Source of the DNA: DAIOFH01 sp036745875
Lineage (GTDB): Bacteria; Planctomycetota; SZUA-567
NCBI GenBank assembly: GCA_036745875.1
Contig: DAIOFH010000022.1
Location: forward strand, 1 to 41,387
Direction of reading: 5' to 3'
DNA length: 41,387 nucleotides
Each line of letters starts with the position of its first letter. The stretch's first letter is position 1. Both the position numbers and the translations under genes were made by a program. The notes under the pieces were generated by a model that was not told where the DNA came from, ran no database searches, and saw only the letters and a program-made list of their open reading frames with translations. Below, piece by piece: positions 1 through 7,243 of this stretch.

Positions 1-26
1 GATTTCCCGGAGGTTTGACAAGTCGC

Positions 27-869
27 TTATTTCCGCCACCACTGCAAACCATTGTTTGCGGATTTTGTGGAATAATTTGCGAATGAGGGTAGGTCCGTAT
101 TGACGTACTGCTTGGCGGTCCGAAAAACATCCTCGATATCTATGCGCTTAGTCTCACTAGGTATACTGTAAAGTTGCGGGAACGGTTGCGCGCCATACCA
201 TACCGCATTCCCGGACACGCCTTCATCTCTTACCCCGAAATGCGAACGCCGCGATCCGAGCATCTGTGAATTTTTCGCCAGTGCGGCTTCGGGGTCCGCC
301 AGGTAATCGCTTCTGAATTGTTCACTCTGTCTGGCGCAATCCAGTATCGTTTCTTCCCGGGACAACTGGTCCATTATTTCGTAAACGCCATTGTCGATCA
401 GGTACTGCTTGTGCGCCTGCGCTTTTGGTGCGGAGATTCTGGCCTGCTCAATTGACTCTTCTTCGGAAGGGGCGCCTTCACGCATGGAGCCGTCCTCATT
501 ATACCATTGCCACGTTTGTGTTTCGGAATCGTAGATGTTGTACGCTCCGATCCCGTACAGCGAATCGTTGGCGCCCTGGCAGACCTTGCCGGTGAAACCG
601 GTTGCCTCGCGGGCCTGCGCCATAAGCTCCTCTATGTCCTGTTTCAACTGCTCGACCCGCTCGGCCATGTCTTCGAAGCCGGCGGGGATGCCGTCTTTAC
701 TTGCCGCCTGGGTTTTTTCTGCAGAGGACTGTTTCTGGATGGTTGCCGCGACGTTGTTTTGCGCCAGCCAGTTGCTGAAGGAAAAAGCATCCCGGGTTGA
801 TGTCTTTTTGGAGGGACTTACCGATTGACCGGGTAGAACGTAGGAAGAGTTTATTCCATCAATTGCCAT
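27..869 (-). CDS. Hypothetical protein, 280 aa
   Basis: I do not recognise this protein. It starts MAIDGINSS, is soluble, has no signal peptide or membrane segment, and has a Ser/Thr/Gln-rich N-terminal 70 residues. A short predicted coiled coil follows (about residues 65-90, Glu/Gln/Leu-rich), then a Trp/Tyr-containing middle (IYDSETQTWQWYNEDG) and a C-terminus ending in LQWWRK. The start at 869 is chosen because an A/G-rich Shine-Dalgarno (AAAAGGGG) sits 5 nt upstream; a longer in-frame version reaching 923 has no such site. It is the last gene of the minus-strand run that begins near 2836, after a 151-bp gap that may hold its own promoter. The low-complexity N-terminus recalls surface or flagellum-associated proteins, but that is only an impression. 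Confidence 0.7.
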   Translation of the reverse strand: MAIDGINSSYVLPGQSVSPSKKTSTRDAFSFSNWLAQNNVAATIQKQSSAEKTQAASKDGIPAGFEDMAERVEQLKQDIEELMAQAREATGFTGKVCQGANDSLYGIGAYNIYDSETQTWQWYNEDGSMREGAPSEEESIEQARISAPKAQAHKQYLIDNGVYEIMDQLSREETILDCARQSEQFRSDYLADPEAALAKNSQMLGSRRSHFGVRDEGVSGNAVWYGAQPFPQLYSIPSETKRIDIEDVFRTAKQYVNTDLPSFANYSTKSANNGLQWWRK

Positions 870-1020
870 TTTTTCCCCTTTTACAGCCAACCAGCGGCAG
901 ATTTTACCGTCTGGACGCGACAATTCGCCTTGAAAGGGAACGAAACAATTATTTAACCAGTTTCATGGATCTTTTTTCCCGGGGAAATTTCGAGAAGTTG
1001 CCGCACATGGACGGCCTGCT

Positions 1021-1329
1021 TTACGCCCTTCGACGCACGAGTATAACAACAGCCACGGATTTGACATAGATATTGGCATAGTCGATGTTCATGACTTTTT
1101 GGCGACCCTCTTTGTCACGGTCGTTCCATCCTTGCATGTGGATAAATTCCTCGTCCTTGGAAAGGAACTTTTTCACCGTCACGGTGCCGTCGATGGCATG
1201 AACACAGACTGGCTCGCCCTGGCGCGGTTCAAGAGTCGGGTCGCAGTACAGCACCATATGCAGCAGGACGAGCGCAAGCCCGAAATCCAATAATCCAGCA
1301 AGAGAGGAAATCACGGCATAGCGAGTCAT
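1021..1329 (-). CDS. Short protein with S24 (LexA/CI-like) peptidase C-terminal-like segment, probably truncated
   Basis: A 102-residue frame. Residues 30-102 look like the C-terminal half of an S24 peptidase or repressor: DPTLEPRQGEPVCVH followed by DGTVTVKKF, then a GWN turn and a final beta strand ending VVILVRRR. In the family the first motif carries the nucleophilic Ser (GDSMEP-type) and the second the general-base Lys. Here the Ser position reads Thr or Pro while a Lys pair is kept. The DNA-binding helix-turn-helix and cleavage site are absent. They are replaced by a hydrophobic stretch (about residues 5-28) that could be a membrane helix. The ATG abuts the stop codon of the upstream dehydrogenase gene with no gap, so translation could be coupled. 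It is either a decayed repressor fragment or a small membrane protein. Confidence 0.55.
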   Translation of the reverse strand: MTRYAVISSLAGLLDFGLALVLLHMVLYCDPTLEPRQGEPVCVHAIDGTVTVKKFLSKDEEFIHMQGWNDRDKEGRQKVMNIDYANIYVKSVAVVILVRRRA

Positions 1330-2286
1330 TCAAAATGCCTTGCGGCGAATAACCGAAGGATCAATGGCAGCTACGGTCGGAGAACCGGTAAATTGCAATA
1401 TACGTTCCAATTCCCGGGTGAACGATTCGATAACCTGGCGGACGCCGTCCGACCCGCCCGCAGCCAAACCGGCCATGATGGATTTTCCGACAGATACGGC
1501 ATCTGCGCCCAGCGCCAGGGATTTGAAGACATCCATTCCGCTGGTTATGGCGCAATCGCTGAACACTGCCACTTTTCCGCCCACAGCCTTTCGTATTTCC
1601 GGAAGCAGCAGCGCCGGAGGCACGGCATAATCCAGAACAGCCCCGCCATGATGCGAAACGACGATACCATCCGCTCCCGCCTCCGCCGCTTTCACCGCAT
1701 CATCAACGCTGAGCACTCCCTTGAGGACGAACGGCAGCTTGGTCGCTGCGGCATAGCGCTTGAGATCGTCCATACCCTTCGGTCCCATGGGAATGGGAGC
1801 GGTGCCGTTTTTTCGTCCATAATAGAAATCAATATCCATGCCAACAGCGAATGCTCCAAGCTTTCCAGCCAGTTCGAGCTTACGCAGGATCAGGTCCTCG
1901 TCCGCATATGGCTTGACCACCTTGACGGTTTTCGCGCCCGTGTCGATGATTGCCTTGAGCTCGTCATCGCTGCCTATGCCGCACCACATGACGGCATCGG
2001 CTGCGGCGGCTCCTTTGGCCGTTTCCACCATGCCGTCAGGGTAGACCTTGTCAAGACTGGACAAGGCGGCGGTCATGACCGGCGTTGAAAAGCCCTCGCC
2101 AAACACCCGAACAGACGTCGAGGCGGGCTGCGCGTCAAGCATGCGGAATTCCACCAATAGGGAATCGAAATACTCCCTGGCAATGCGCTGTCCATTGCCT
2201 GCGTCCGGTTTTATGGCGGTTATGGCCATGTTTTTGTCATGAAGCAACTTTTCGCCGACGCGCAGCAGATTATCGTTATCGGTCAT
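1330..2286 (-). CDS. FMN-dependent alpha-hydroxy-acid oxidase/dehydrogenase family protein
   Basis: 318 aa, a TIM-barrel flavoprotein of the lactate/glycolate oxidase family, which oxidises 2-hydroxy acids to 2-oxo acids using bound FMN. Visible motifs are VLKG (Lys189, expected to contact flavin N1), GADGIVVSHHGG (His213, catalytic-base position) and FSDCAITSGMDVFKSLALGADAV, in two pieces the C-terminal phosphate-binding loops. In glycolate oxidase the residue three after the catalytic His is a substrate-binding Arg; here that position is Ala216 (GGAVLD). The substrate may therefore not be a plain 2-hydroxy acid. Related anaerobe proteins with similarly altered motifs are usually annotated only to family level. 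A GGAG site precedes the ATG. It lies 34 bp after the DUF6125 gene and probably shares its transcript. Confidence 0.85.
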   Translation of the reverse strand: MTDNDNLLRVGEKLLHDKNMAITAIKPDAGNGQRIAREYFDSLLVEFRMLDAQPASTSVRVFGEGFSTPVMTAALSSLDKVYPDGMVETAKGAAAADAVMWCGIGSDDELKAIIDTGAKTVKVVKPYADEDLILRKLELAGKLGAFAVGMDIDFYYGRKNGTAPIPMGPKGMDDLKRYAAATKLPFVLKGVLSVDDAVKAAEAGADGIVVSHHGGAVLDYAVPPALLLPEIRKAVGGKVAVFSDCAITSGMDVFKSLALGADAVSVGKSIMAGLAAGGSDGVRQVIESFTRELERILQFTGSPTVAAIDPSVIRRKAF

Positions 2287-2320
2287 GGCGTCTCCTTTTT
2301 GTGGGGATAAAAAACCGTCA

Positions 2321-2836
2321 TCAATCCTTCAGGGTGAACCTCCAGGAACAATTGCAGGTGGGATCCGTGACTTCGGGATGGCAGCTAAGGCATTCTGTTT
2401 CAATCCGGCTGTCGATCTCGGCGGCGAATCCGGAGTATTCGACCACCGCGACCGGCTTGCAGGGATGATAGGCCATGCCCTTGCGGTTCCTGGCGGTCTG
2501 GACGCGGCAATCAACCATGCGGTAGACAAGCGCGTTGTCTTCCATGATGAATTCATCCTGGTTCAGCGCGGCGTAAAACCGGAACGACAGCGCCTGCCGT
2601 AGCCCTTCAAGGCCAGGACGCTCGGGTAGGCCGAGAAACTCCTTGATCCGGCGGGCTTCGATGACGGTGAAGCGTTTCCACGCCTCAATGTCATGGAACA
2701 GCGCCTCGTCCATCCCGAATTTCCGCTCAATCGACTGGAACCACAAACCATCCATCGCCAGCCAGTTCTTGGCGAAATTGCCGCAAAGCTCCACCAATTT
2801 TTCCTTGGGGAGATCGGAGATCTTTTGGTAATCCAT
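2321..2836 (-). CDS. DUF6125-family protein
   Basis: 171 aa, cytosolic, helical N-terminus (KEKLVELCGNFAKNWLAMDG). Typical family signatures are a LWF near residue 31, CRVQTARNRKG at about 115 and FAAEIDSRI near the end. The C-terminus is Cys-rich (CLSC and CNC), suggesting metal or thiol chemistry. The family is found mostly in anaerobes and has no firm biochemical role known to me. The start is supported by an AGAAGG site 7 nt upstream. It is the first gene of the minus-strand run into the FMN dehydrogenase and lies back to back with the PAS-LuxR regulator gene, which makes it a likely target of that regulator. Confidence 0.75.
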   Translation of the reverse strand: MDYQKISDLPKEKLVELCGNFAKNWLAMDGLWFQSIERKFGMDEALFHDIEAWKRFTVIEARRIKEFLGLPERPGLEGLRQALSFRFYAALNQDEFIMEDNALVYRMVDCRVQTARNRKGMAYHPCKPVAVVEYSGFAAEIDSRIETECLSCHPEVTDPTCNCSWRFTLKD

Positions 2837-2890
2837 GGTCTATCCTTCTTGCATGCGTGTAAATTATCACATCCCGGAAAACAACCACAC

Positions 2891-2919
2891 AGTATACTTC
2901 GTATTTTTGCGGGACGCAA
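2891..2919 (-). promoter_or_regulatory. Candidate sigma-70-type promoter for the DUF6125/FMN-dehydrogenase run
   Basis: On the minus strand TTGCGT (2914-2919) and TATACT (2891-2896) are separated by exactly 17 bp, giving a start point roughly 45-50 bp before the DUF6125 ATG. Confidence 0.45.
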
Positions 2920-2931
2920 TCGGGCTTCAGG

Positions 2932-2960
2932 TTGTTTGCCGGGCCGACTTAAGGTATACT
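2932..2960 (+). promoter_or_regulatory. Candidate sigma-70-type promoter for the PAS-LuxR gene
   Basis: TTGTTT (2932-2937), a 17-bp spacer and TATACT (2955-2960) point at the PAS-LuxR gene, whose ATG lies 44 bp downstream. The -10 hexamer is the same as in the divergent promoter on the other strand. Confidence 0.4.
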
Positions 2961-3003
2961 GGCGGACCGCCAACAGAATGTCGCCGGTTTTCGAGGAGGG
3001 GTT

Positions 3004-3867
3004 ATGGACGAAGACTATTCCGCTGCGGACGAGTGGGTTTTCACACCGCGCTCCGGGACGCTCCGGCACGACGGCATTGTCAAAAGCCTTGGCAACGAGT
3101 TGCTCCAAACCATTCTCAACGTGGTGCAGGACGGCATATGCATTATTGACAGGGACCTGGACATCATCTACGCCAATCCCGCCATGGCCTGCTGGTTTCC
3201 CGTCAACAAAGGGGTAATAGGCACCAAATGCCATCAGTCCTACCACCAACTTCCCTGCCCCTGCGATGAATGCCCTTCCATCACCGCATTCGAGACGGGC
3301 GAACCGCAAACCACCGTCAAAAGTTACGACAAACCGGGAAAGGAAATCGGTTGGCACCGGGTTTTCAGCGTGCCGATATTAGACGGCAAGGGCGATCCCG
3401 TACTGGTCATAGAGTATATTCGGGAGATAACGTCGCAAAGAAGAGCGGAGGACATATCCGAGTTTTCCGAAGCGCAGAACAGGATGCTGATGGATTTTCT
3501 CGAACAAAAGGAGCGGGAACGGGAGACTTTCGAGCAGACGGTGGTCAACAATGTCGAACTGTGCGTCAAACCCGTTCTTAATTATCTCGAGAGCGCCCTG
3601 GGCCGCGAAAATATGGAGCTTGTCAAGCGGCAACTGGACTCCGCCCTGAGCGGCTTGCGAAAAAACACCTCCTTTCCCTCTTCCGTCCTGTCACCGAGGG
3701 AATTGGAAGTGGCGCACCTTATCAAGGAAAACCTCGCCAGCAAGGAAATCGCGAAAAAGCTGGCAATCACCAAGAAAGCCGTCGATTTTCACCGGACCAA
3801 TATCAGAAAGAAACTTGGGCTCAAGCCTGATGAAAGCCTGAGAATTTTCCTGGACCTCAACATATAA
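3004..3867 (+). CDS. PAS-domain LuxR-type transcriptional regulator
   Basis: 287 aa. A PAS sensor domain covers about residues 33-150 (VVQDGICIIDRDLDIIYANP at its start). It contains a Cys-rich loop, CHQSYHQLPCPCDECPS, at about residues 77-93, a PAS variant often seen in anaerobe regulators and possibly redox- or metal-responsive. A coiled-coil linker runs about 150-185. The C-terminal LuxR/FixJ helix-turn-helix (about 222-287) reads LSPRELEVAHLIKENLASKE and later HRTNIRKKLGL. There is no receiver domain, so it is a one-component regulator. A GGAGG site sits just before the ATG. It is divergent from the DUF6125 and FMN-dehydrogenase genes and upstream of the flavin oxidoreductase, which are its likeliest targets by position. 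Confidence 0.85.
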   Translation: MDEDYSAADEWVFTPRSGTLRHDGIVKSLGNELLQTILNVVQDGICIIDRDLDIIYANPAMACWFPVNKGVIGTKCHQSYHQLPCPCDECPSITAFETGEPQTTVKSYDKPGKEIGWHRVFSVPILDGKGDPVLVIEYIREITSQRRAEDISEFSEAQNRMLMDFLEQKERERETFEQTVVNNVELCVKPVLNYLESALGRENMELVKRQLDSALSGLRKNTSFPSSVLSPRELEVAHLIKENLASKEIAKKLAITKKAVDFHRTNIRKKLGLKPDESLRIFLDLNI

Positions 3868-3887
3868 TACCGGGAAAGAACCGGTAT
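3867..3887 (+). terminator. Weak hairpin after the PAS-LuxR gene
   Basis: ATACCGG and CCGGTAT form a 7-bp stem with a 7-nt loop right at the stop codon. There is no T-run, so intrinsic termination is doubtful. Confidence 0.25.
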
Positions 3888-3998
3888 CAAACAGGTACTT
3901 TACTGGAATCGACAAATCGGGGACCCCGCGTATCCTGGAAATACGATGATGCTGATGTGCATCTGTATTTTCCCTTCATACGCAAGAAGGAGTCTCCC

Positions 3999-5291
3999 AT
4001 GAGCGAAAACCTGTTTACGCCGTTGAAAATCGGCGCCAGAACCGCCCCGAACCGCATTGCGATCAATGCAATGGAATGCTGTGACGCGCTCGAAAACGGC
4101 GATCCAAGCCCCGCCACCTACGCACGGTATGAAAACCTGTACAAGGGCAAGGCCGGGATCATCGTCCTCGAAGCAATCACTCCCCAGTACGATTATGTTT
4201 CCCGGAAACACCAATTATCCATACGCGAGCATAATATCCCCGCCCTGAAAAAATTCGTTGCCCATCTCAAGAAGATCAACCCCGACGCCATTCTTCTCTT
4301 TCAAATCACCCATTCCGGCGAGATAAGCAATCCCACATTCTCCAAACGCATCCGGGTGACGAAAGAACCGCTGCCCGGCTTCGAGGATGCCGAATTGATC
4401 GGGGAAAAAGAGATCGAGCAGGTGATAAAAGACTATGTCCTTAGAGCGAAATTGTCCCACGAGGTGGGTGCGGACGGCGTGGACCTGAAATTGTGCCACG
4501 GCTATCTTGGTTCCCAGATATTGCGGCCGTTCAACAAGGAAAACTGGAAATACGGCGGCAAATGGGAGAACCGGCGGCAATTCGCGATCGACATCTACGA
4601 CCGGGTGCGCGAGGCTGTTGCGGACAAGGACTTTATCCTTGGCTCGAAGATTTCCACCTATGAGGGATTCCCCGGCGGTTGCGGCACTCTCGGCCCGGAC
4701 AGCGCCACGATGGACCTGACGGAATCGATCGATCTGGTCAAGCGCCTTGAAGAGCACGGAGCGCATTATATACTGCAGTCCGCAGGCTCGCCCTCGCACA
4801 CCCTGGACCTCGCACACCCTGGACCTCGCACACCCTGGACCTCGCACACCCTGGACCTCGCGCACCCTGATATCCGCACTCCCGATTACGCCTACATACA
4901 TTTTTTCTTCCAGAAGGCGTACAGGGACAATCTTCGTCCGGAAACGGTGGTGATCGGCTCCGGCTATACGATCTACCGCGACGGCAGGGCGAAGTTCAAT
5001 GCGGTCAAACCGGAGAAAAACTCCCTACGCTTCTGGGGAAACAAAAACATCGGCGACCGCGTGGTGGATGCCGTCGCCATCGGCCGTCAATCATTTGCCG
5101 ATCCTTTTTTGCCGGTCAAGATGCAGGAAAACCGCGATACGGAAATCCACTGGTGTACCTTATGCGACCACTGCGTGGAATTCCTGATCCGCCAGTATCC
5201 GGTCGGTTGCGCCACTTTTGACAAGCATTTCACCCAGCAGTATGTCGAAATGCTAAAAACCGAAGGCAAGCTGAAAGAAAAACATACCTGA
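3999..5291 (+). CDS. NADH:flavin oxidoreductase / old yellow enzyme family protein with internal repeat
   Basis: 430 aa, an FMN-binding TIM barrel like the N-terminal half of 2-enoate reductase and 2,4-dienoyl-CoA reductase. It starts LFTPLKIGARTAPNRI and carries the GADGVDLKLCHGYL region typical of the family. The C-terminal end keeps a Cys cluster (Cys386, 389, 392, 404; CTLCDHC), matching the [4Fe-4S] site of the multidomain enzymes, but the following FAD/NAD domain is absent. Residues about 265-291 are encoded by a tandem repeat of a 16-bp unit, giving His-Thr-Leu-Asp-Leu-Ala-His-Pro-type peptides. The frame stays open because the extra copies add 48 bp. The start at 3999 has AAGGAG 7 nt upstream, so a longer frame from 3957 is not used. 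The substrate is unknown. Confidence 0.85.
   Translation: MSENLFTPLKIGARTAPNRIAINAMECCDALENGDPSPATYARYENLYKGKAGIIVLEAITPQYDYVSRKHQLSIREHNIPALKKFVAHLKKINPDAILLFQITHSGEISNPTFSKRIRVTKEPLPGFEDAELIGEKEIEQVIKDYVLRAKLSHEVGADGVDLKLCHGYLGSQILRPFNKENWKYGGKWENRRQFAIDIYDRVREAVADKDFILGSKISTYEGFPGGCGTLGPDSATMDLTESIDLVKRLEEHGAHYILQSAGSPSHTLDLAHPGPRTPWTSHTLDLAHPDIRTPDYAYIHFFFQKAYRDNLRPETVVIGSGYTIYRDGRAKFNAVKPEKNSLRFWGNKNIGDRVVDAVAIGRQSFADPFLPVKMQENRDTEIHWCTLCDHCVEFLIRQYPVGCATFDKHFTQQYVEMLKTEGKLKEKHT
4793..4870 (+). repeat. Tandem repeat of a 16-bp unit inside the flavin oxidoreductase gene
   Basis: Four perfect copies of CTCGCACACCCTGGAC lie head to tail at 4793-4856, followed by one degenerate copy (4857-4870). 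The unit is not a multiple of three, so the array is read in all three frames in turn and yields a 16-residue period. Gain or loss of one unit would shift the frame. Confidence 0.97.
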
Positions 5292-6045
5292 CCACCGTCC
5301 AGGCCAAATGGTCGCCAATAACAGCACGAGGATTACGTACGTGTTGGAATGGCATGGAAACAAGAATGATTCGTTCTCCGCATAGCTCTAACTTCCGTTA
5401 AGGACAAAAACAGGTTGGTTCTTCAGCCTTACGTTCCGTGCTCTTCCATTTTTATCTGCCTCCGGCACCTGCTCGCCCGCGTAGATGAAAAATTGTGCCC
5501 ACCGAGGTGAAAATCCACTAAATACCCGTGTATAACGACATTAAACTGGAGAACTTAGCTGTATTGTAAAATAATTGCCTGACAAGAATACCATTTACAG
5601 CATCCCTTAAAAGCGTTTTTGGACATGATATCATCGTTTTTTTCTTGACAATCTGCAAACGTTTACTAAGTTGAAGTGCAACATACTCAATTGCCGCCAT
5701 AATGCGTTACAATTATTGCAGGCCAGTCCTAATCTCTGATCTTTGCTACATGTTTTTTCTGAATTGCATGCGTTCGATGCGGTGGATTGTTTTTGGCGAT
5801 CTTCCATTCTCGGCAAAAAGTGTCCAATACTCCCCGCATCTGCTGGTCACGTTCACCTATAGCATTTTTAAGCGAATAAGCCTTGATTGACAGCCAGTTA
5901 CGCCGGCGCTTAAAAAGCTAGAGTAAAAACAATGCTTCTTTGCCAAGACCTAAAGCATGCTTTAACGATTTCTTGGGCCAAACTCTATATACGGTAGCTG
6001 TACCATCAGTTTACCTCAGATTCTTTTTCGAAAGGAGGTTGCGTC
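5292..6045. other. 754-bp AT-rich intergenic region without a convincing gene
   Basis: The base composition is visibly more AT-rich than the flanking genes. I see no gene with a start, a Shine-Dalgarno site and family features. On the minus strand 5729-5917 holds 62 open codons (including NWLSIKAYSLKN) but no start codon, and could be the relic of a lost gene. A LacI/GalR-type palindrome lies at 5655-5666. The last 60 bp hold TATATA (about 5986-5991) as a possible -10 for the dehydrogenase gene. There is no tRNA-like fold and no insertion-sequence ends. Confidence 0.6.
5645..5667 (+). promoter_or_regulatory. Candidate -35 element with LacI/GalR-type operator
   Basis: A perfect TTGACA (5645-5650) is followed by GCAAACGTTTAC (5655-5666), a near-perfect palindrome with the CpG centre typical of LacI/GalR-family operators. 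The matching -10 is poor and the next gene begins about 380 bp downstream. The operator shape is seen directly; its role in controlling the sugar genes is inferred. Confidence 0.35.
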
Positions 6046-7218
6046 ATGGTGGAAGCGAGAGACCCTGCAAGCGGCGCGGGCCTGACATACCTTATGGTTG
6101 GCGGCGGTCCGGGCGCATTCATTGGCGCGGTTCACAAGACATCCATCGATTTGCTTGGCCAGGCCAGGATGGTCGGCGGCTGCTTTTCCCGCACTCCGGA
6201 AAAAAGCAAGGCACAGGGGAAAATATGGGGCATCGATCCGGATCGGGTATATGACAGCTACCAGACAATGATCGAACGGGAGGCGGTACGGGCGGACAAA
6301 CCGGACTTCGTCGTCATCGTCACCCCGAACAACACCCATTATCCGGTAGCAAAGCTGGCGCTGGAAAACGGCTTCCACATCGCCTGCGACAAACCACTCT
6401 GCCACACGGTCATGGAGGCCAAGGAACTGGTCAAACTCTCGAAGGACAACAAACTGGAATTCCTCGTCACCTATACATATATCGGCTATCCCCTTGTACG
6501 GCAGATGCGGGAAATGATCAAACGCGGGGATCTCGGGGAAATTCGCGTGGTCGTCGGCGAATATGCCCAGGGCTGGCTCGCCGATTATGCCGAAGGCGGC
6601 GACAACAAACAGGCCTCCTGGCGCACCGATCCCAGCCAGAGCGGCATCGTCGGGGCGATCGGCGATATCGGGACCCACACCGAAAGCCTGATCCGCTTCA
6701 CCACCGGCCTCGAAATTACCTCGCTCCTCGCCGACATCGACGCCTTTGTCCCGAACCGCAAACTGGACGACAACGGCTTTGTCATGTTCAAGGCGAAAGG
6801 CGGCGCCAAGGGCACCATCTGGGCGAGCCAGGTCGCCATCGGCTGCGAGAACGGCCTTTCCATCCGCGTCTACGGCACCAAGGCCGCGCTCGAATGGCAC
6901 CAGGAAAACCCCAATGTCCTTATGTATTCCGTAAAGGACAAACCGGTGGAACTCCTGACCCGCGCAAACGGCTATCTGCACCCCCACGCCGCGCGCTACA
7001 CCCACCTCCCGACCGGCCACCCGGAGGGCCTTTTCGAGGCGTTCGCCAATCTCTACGACGGCTTCATCCAAACCATCGTCGCCAAAAGGGAAGGCCGCCA
7101 GCCGGGTGAATTCGACATCTTCCCGACTGTCGAGGACGGGCTTGCCGGCGTCAAATTCATCCATTCGGTCGTCGATTCCTCCAAGCAGAACAACATTTGG
7201 GTGGATCTTGATTATTGA
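6046..7218 (+). CDS. Gfo/Idh/MocA family NAD(P)-dependent oxidoreductase
   Basis: 390 aa. The N-terminal Rossmann fold has the dinucleotide loop GGGPGAFIG (about residues 18-26), VVIVTPNNTHYPVAK and the family signature CDKPLCHT, where most members have EKP. The C-terminal substrate domain has GDIGTHTESL, whose Asp and His fit the family's catalytic positions. Members oxidise or epimerise sugars, polyols such as myo-inositol, and their derivatives. A near-perfect Shine-Dalgarno (AAAGGAGG) sits before the ATG. It is followed after 25 bp by a TIM-barrel isomerase/epimerase and then a sugar ABC transporter, so it likely carries out an early step on the imported sugar or polyol. The exact substrate cannot be read from sequence. 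Confidence 0.9.
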   Translation: MVEARDPASGAGLTYLMVGGGPGAFIGAVHKTSIDLLGQARMVGGCFSRTPEKSKAQGKIWGIDPDRVYDSYQTMIEREAVRADKPDFVVIVTPNNTHYPVAKLALENGFHIACDKPLCHTVMEAKELVKLSKDNKLEFLVTYTYIGYPLVRQMREMIKRGDLGEIRVVVGEYAQGWLADYAEGGDNKQASWRTDPSQSGIVGAIGDIGTHTESLIRFTTGLEITSLLADIDAFVPNRKLDDNGFVMFKAKGGAKGTIWASQVAIGCENGLSIRVYGTKAALEWHQENPNVLMYSVKDKPVELLTRANGYLHPHAARYTHLPTGHPEGLFEAFANLYDGFIQTIVAKREGRQPGEFDIFPTVEDGLAGVKFIHSVVDSSKQNNIWVDLDY

Positions 7219-7243
7219 CACGCTTATATGAAAGGATGGCAGC

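Noticed and set aside
4793..4870. CRISPR-like or intergenic repeat array
   Set aside because: The units are 16 bp, contiguous without spacers, and lie inside a protein-coding frame.
5887..5915. Promoter with TTGACA at 5887-5892
   Set aside because: The only hexamer at 17 bp is TTAAAA, a weak -10, and the site is about 130 bp before the gene; not strong enough to list.
5729..5917. Minus-strand 62-codon open stretch (with NWLSIKAYSLKN) as a possible transposase remnant
   Set aside because: It has no start codon, no ribosome site, no recognisable transposase motif and no terminal inverted repeats; chance is not excluded.
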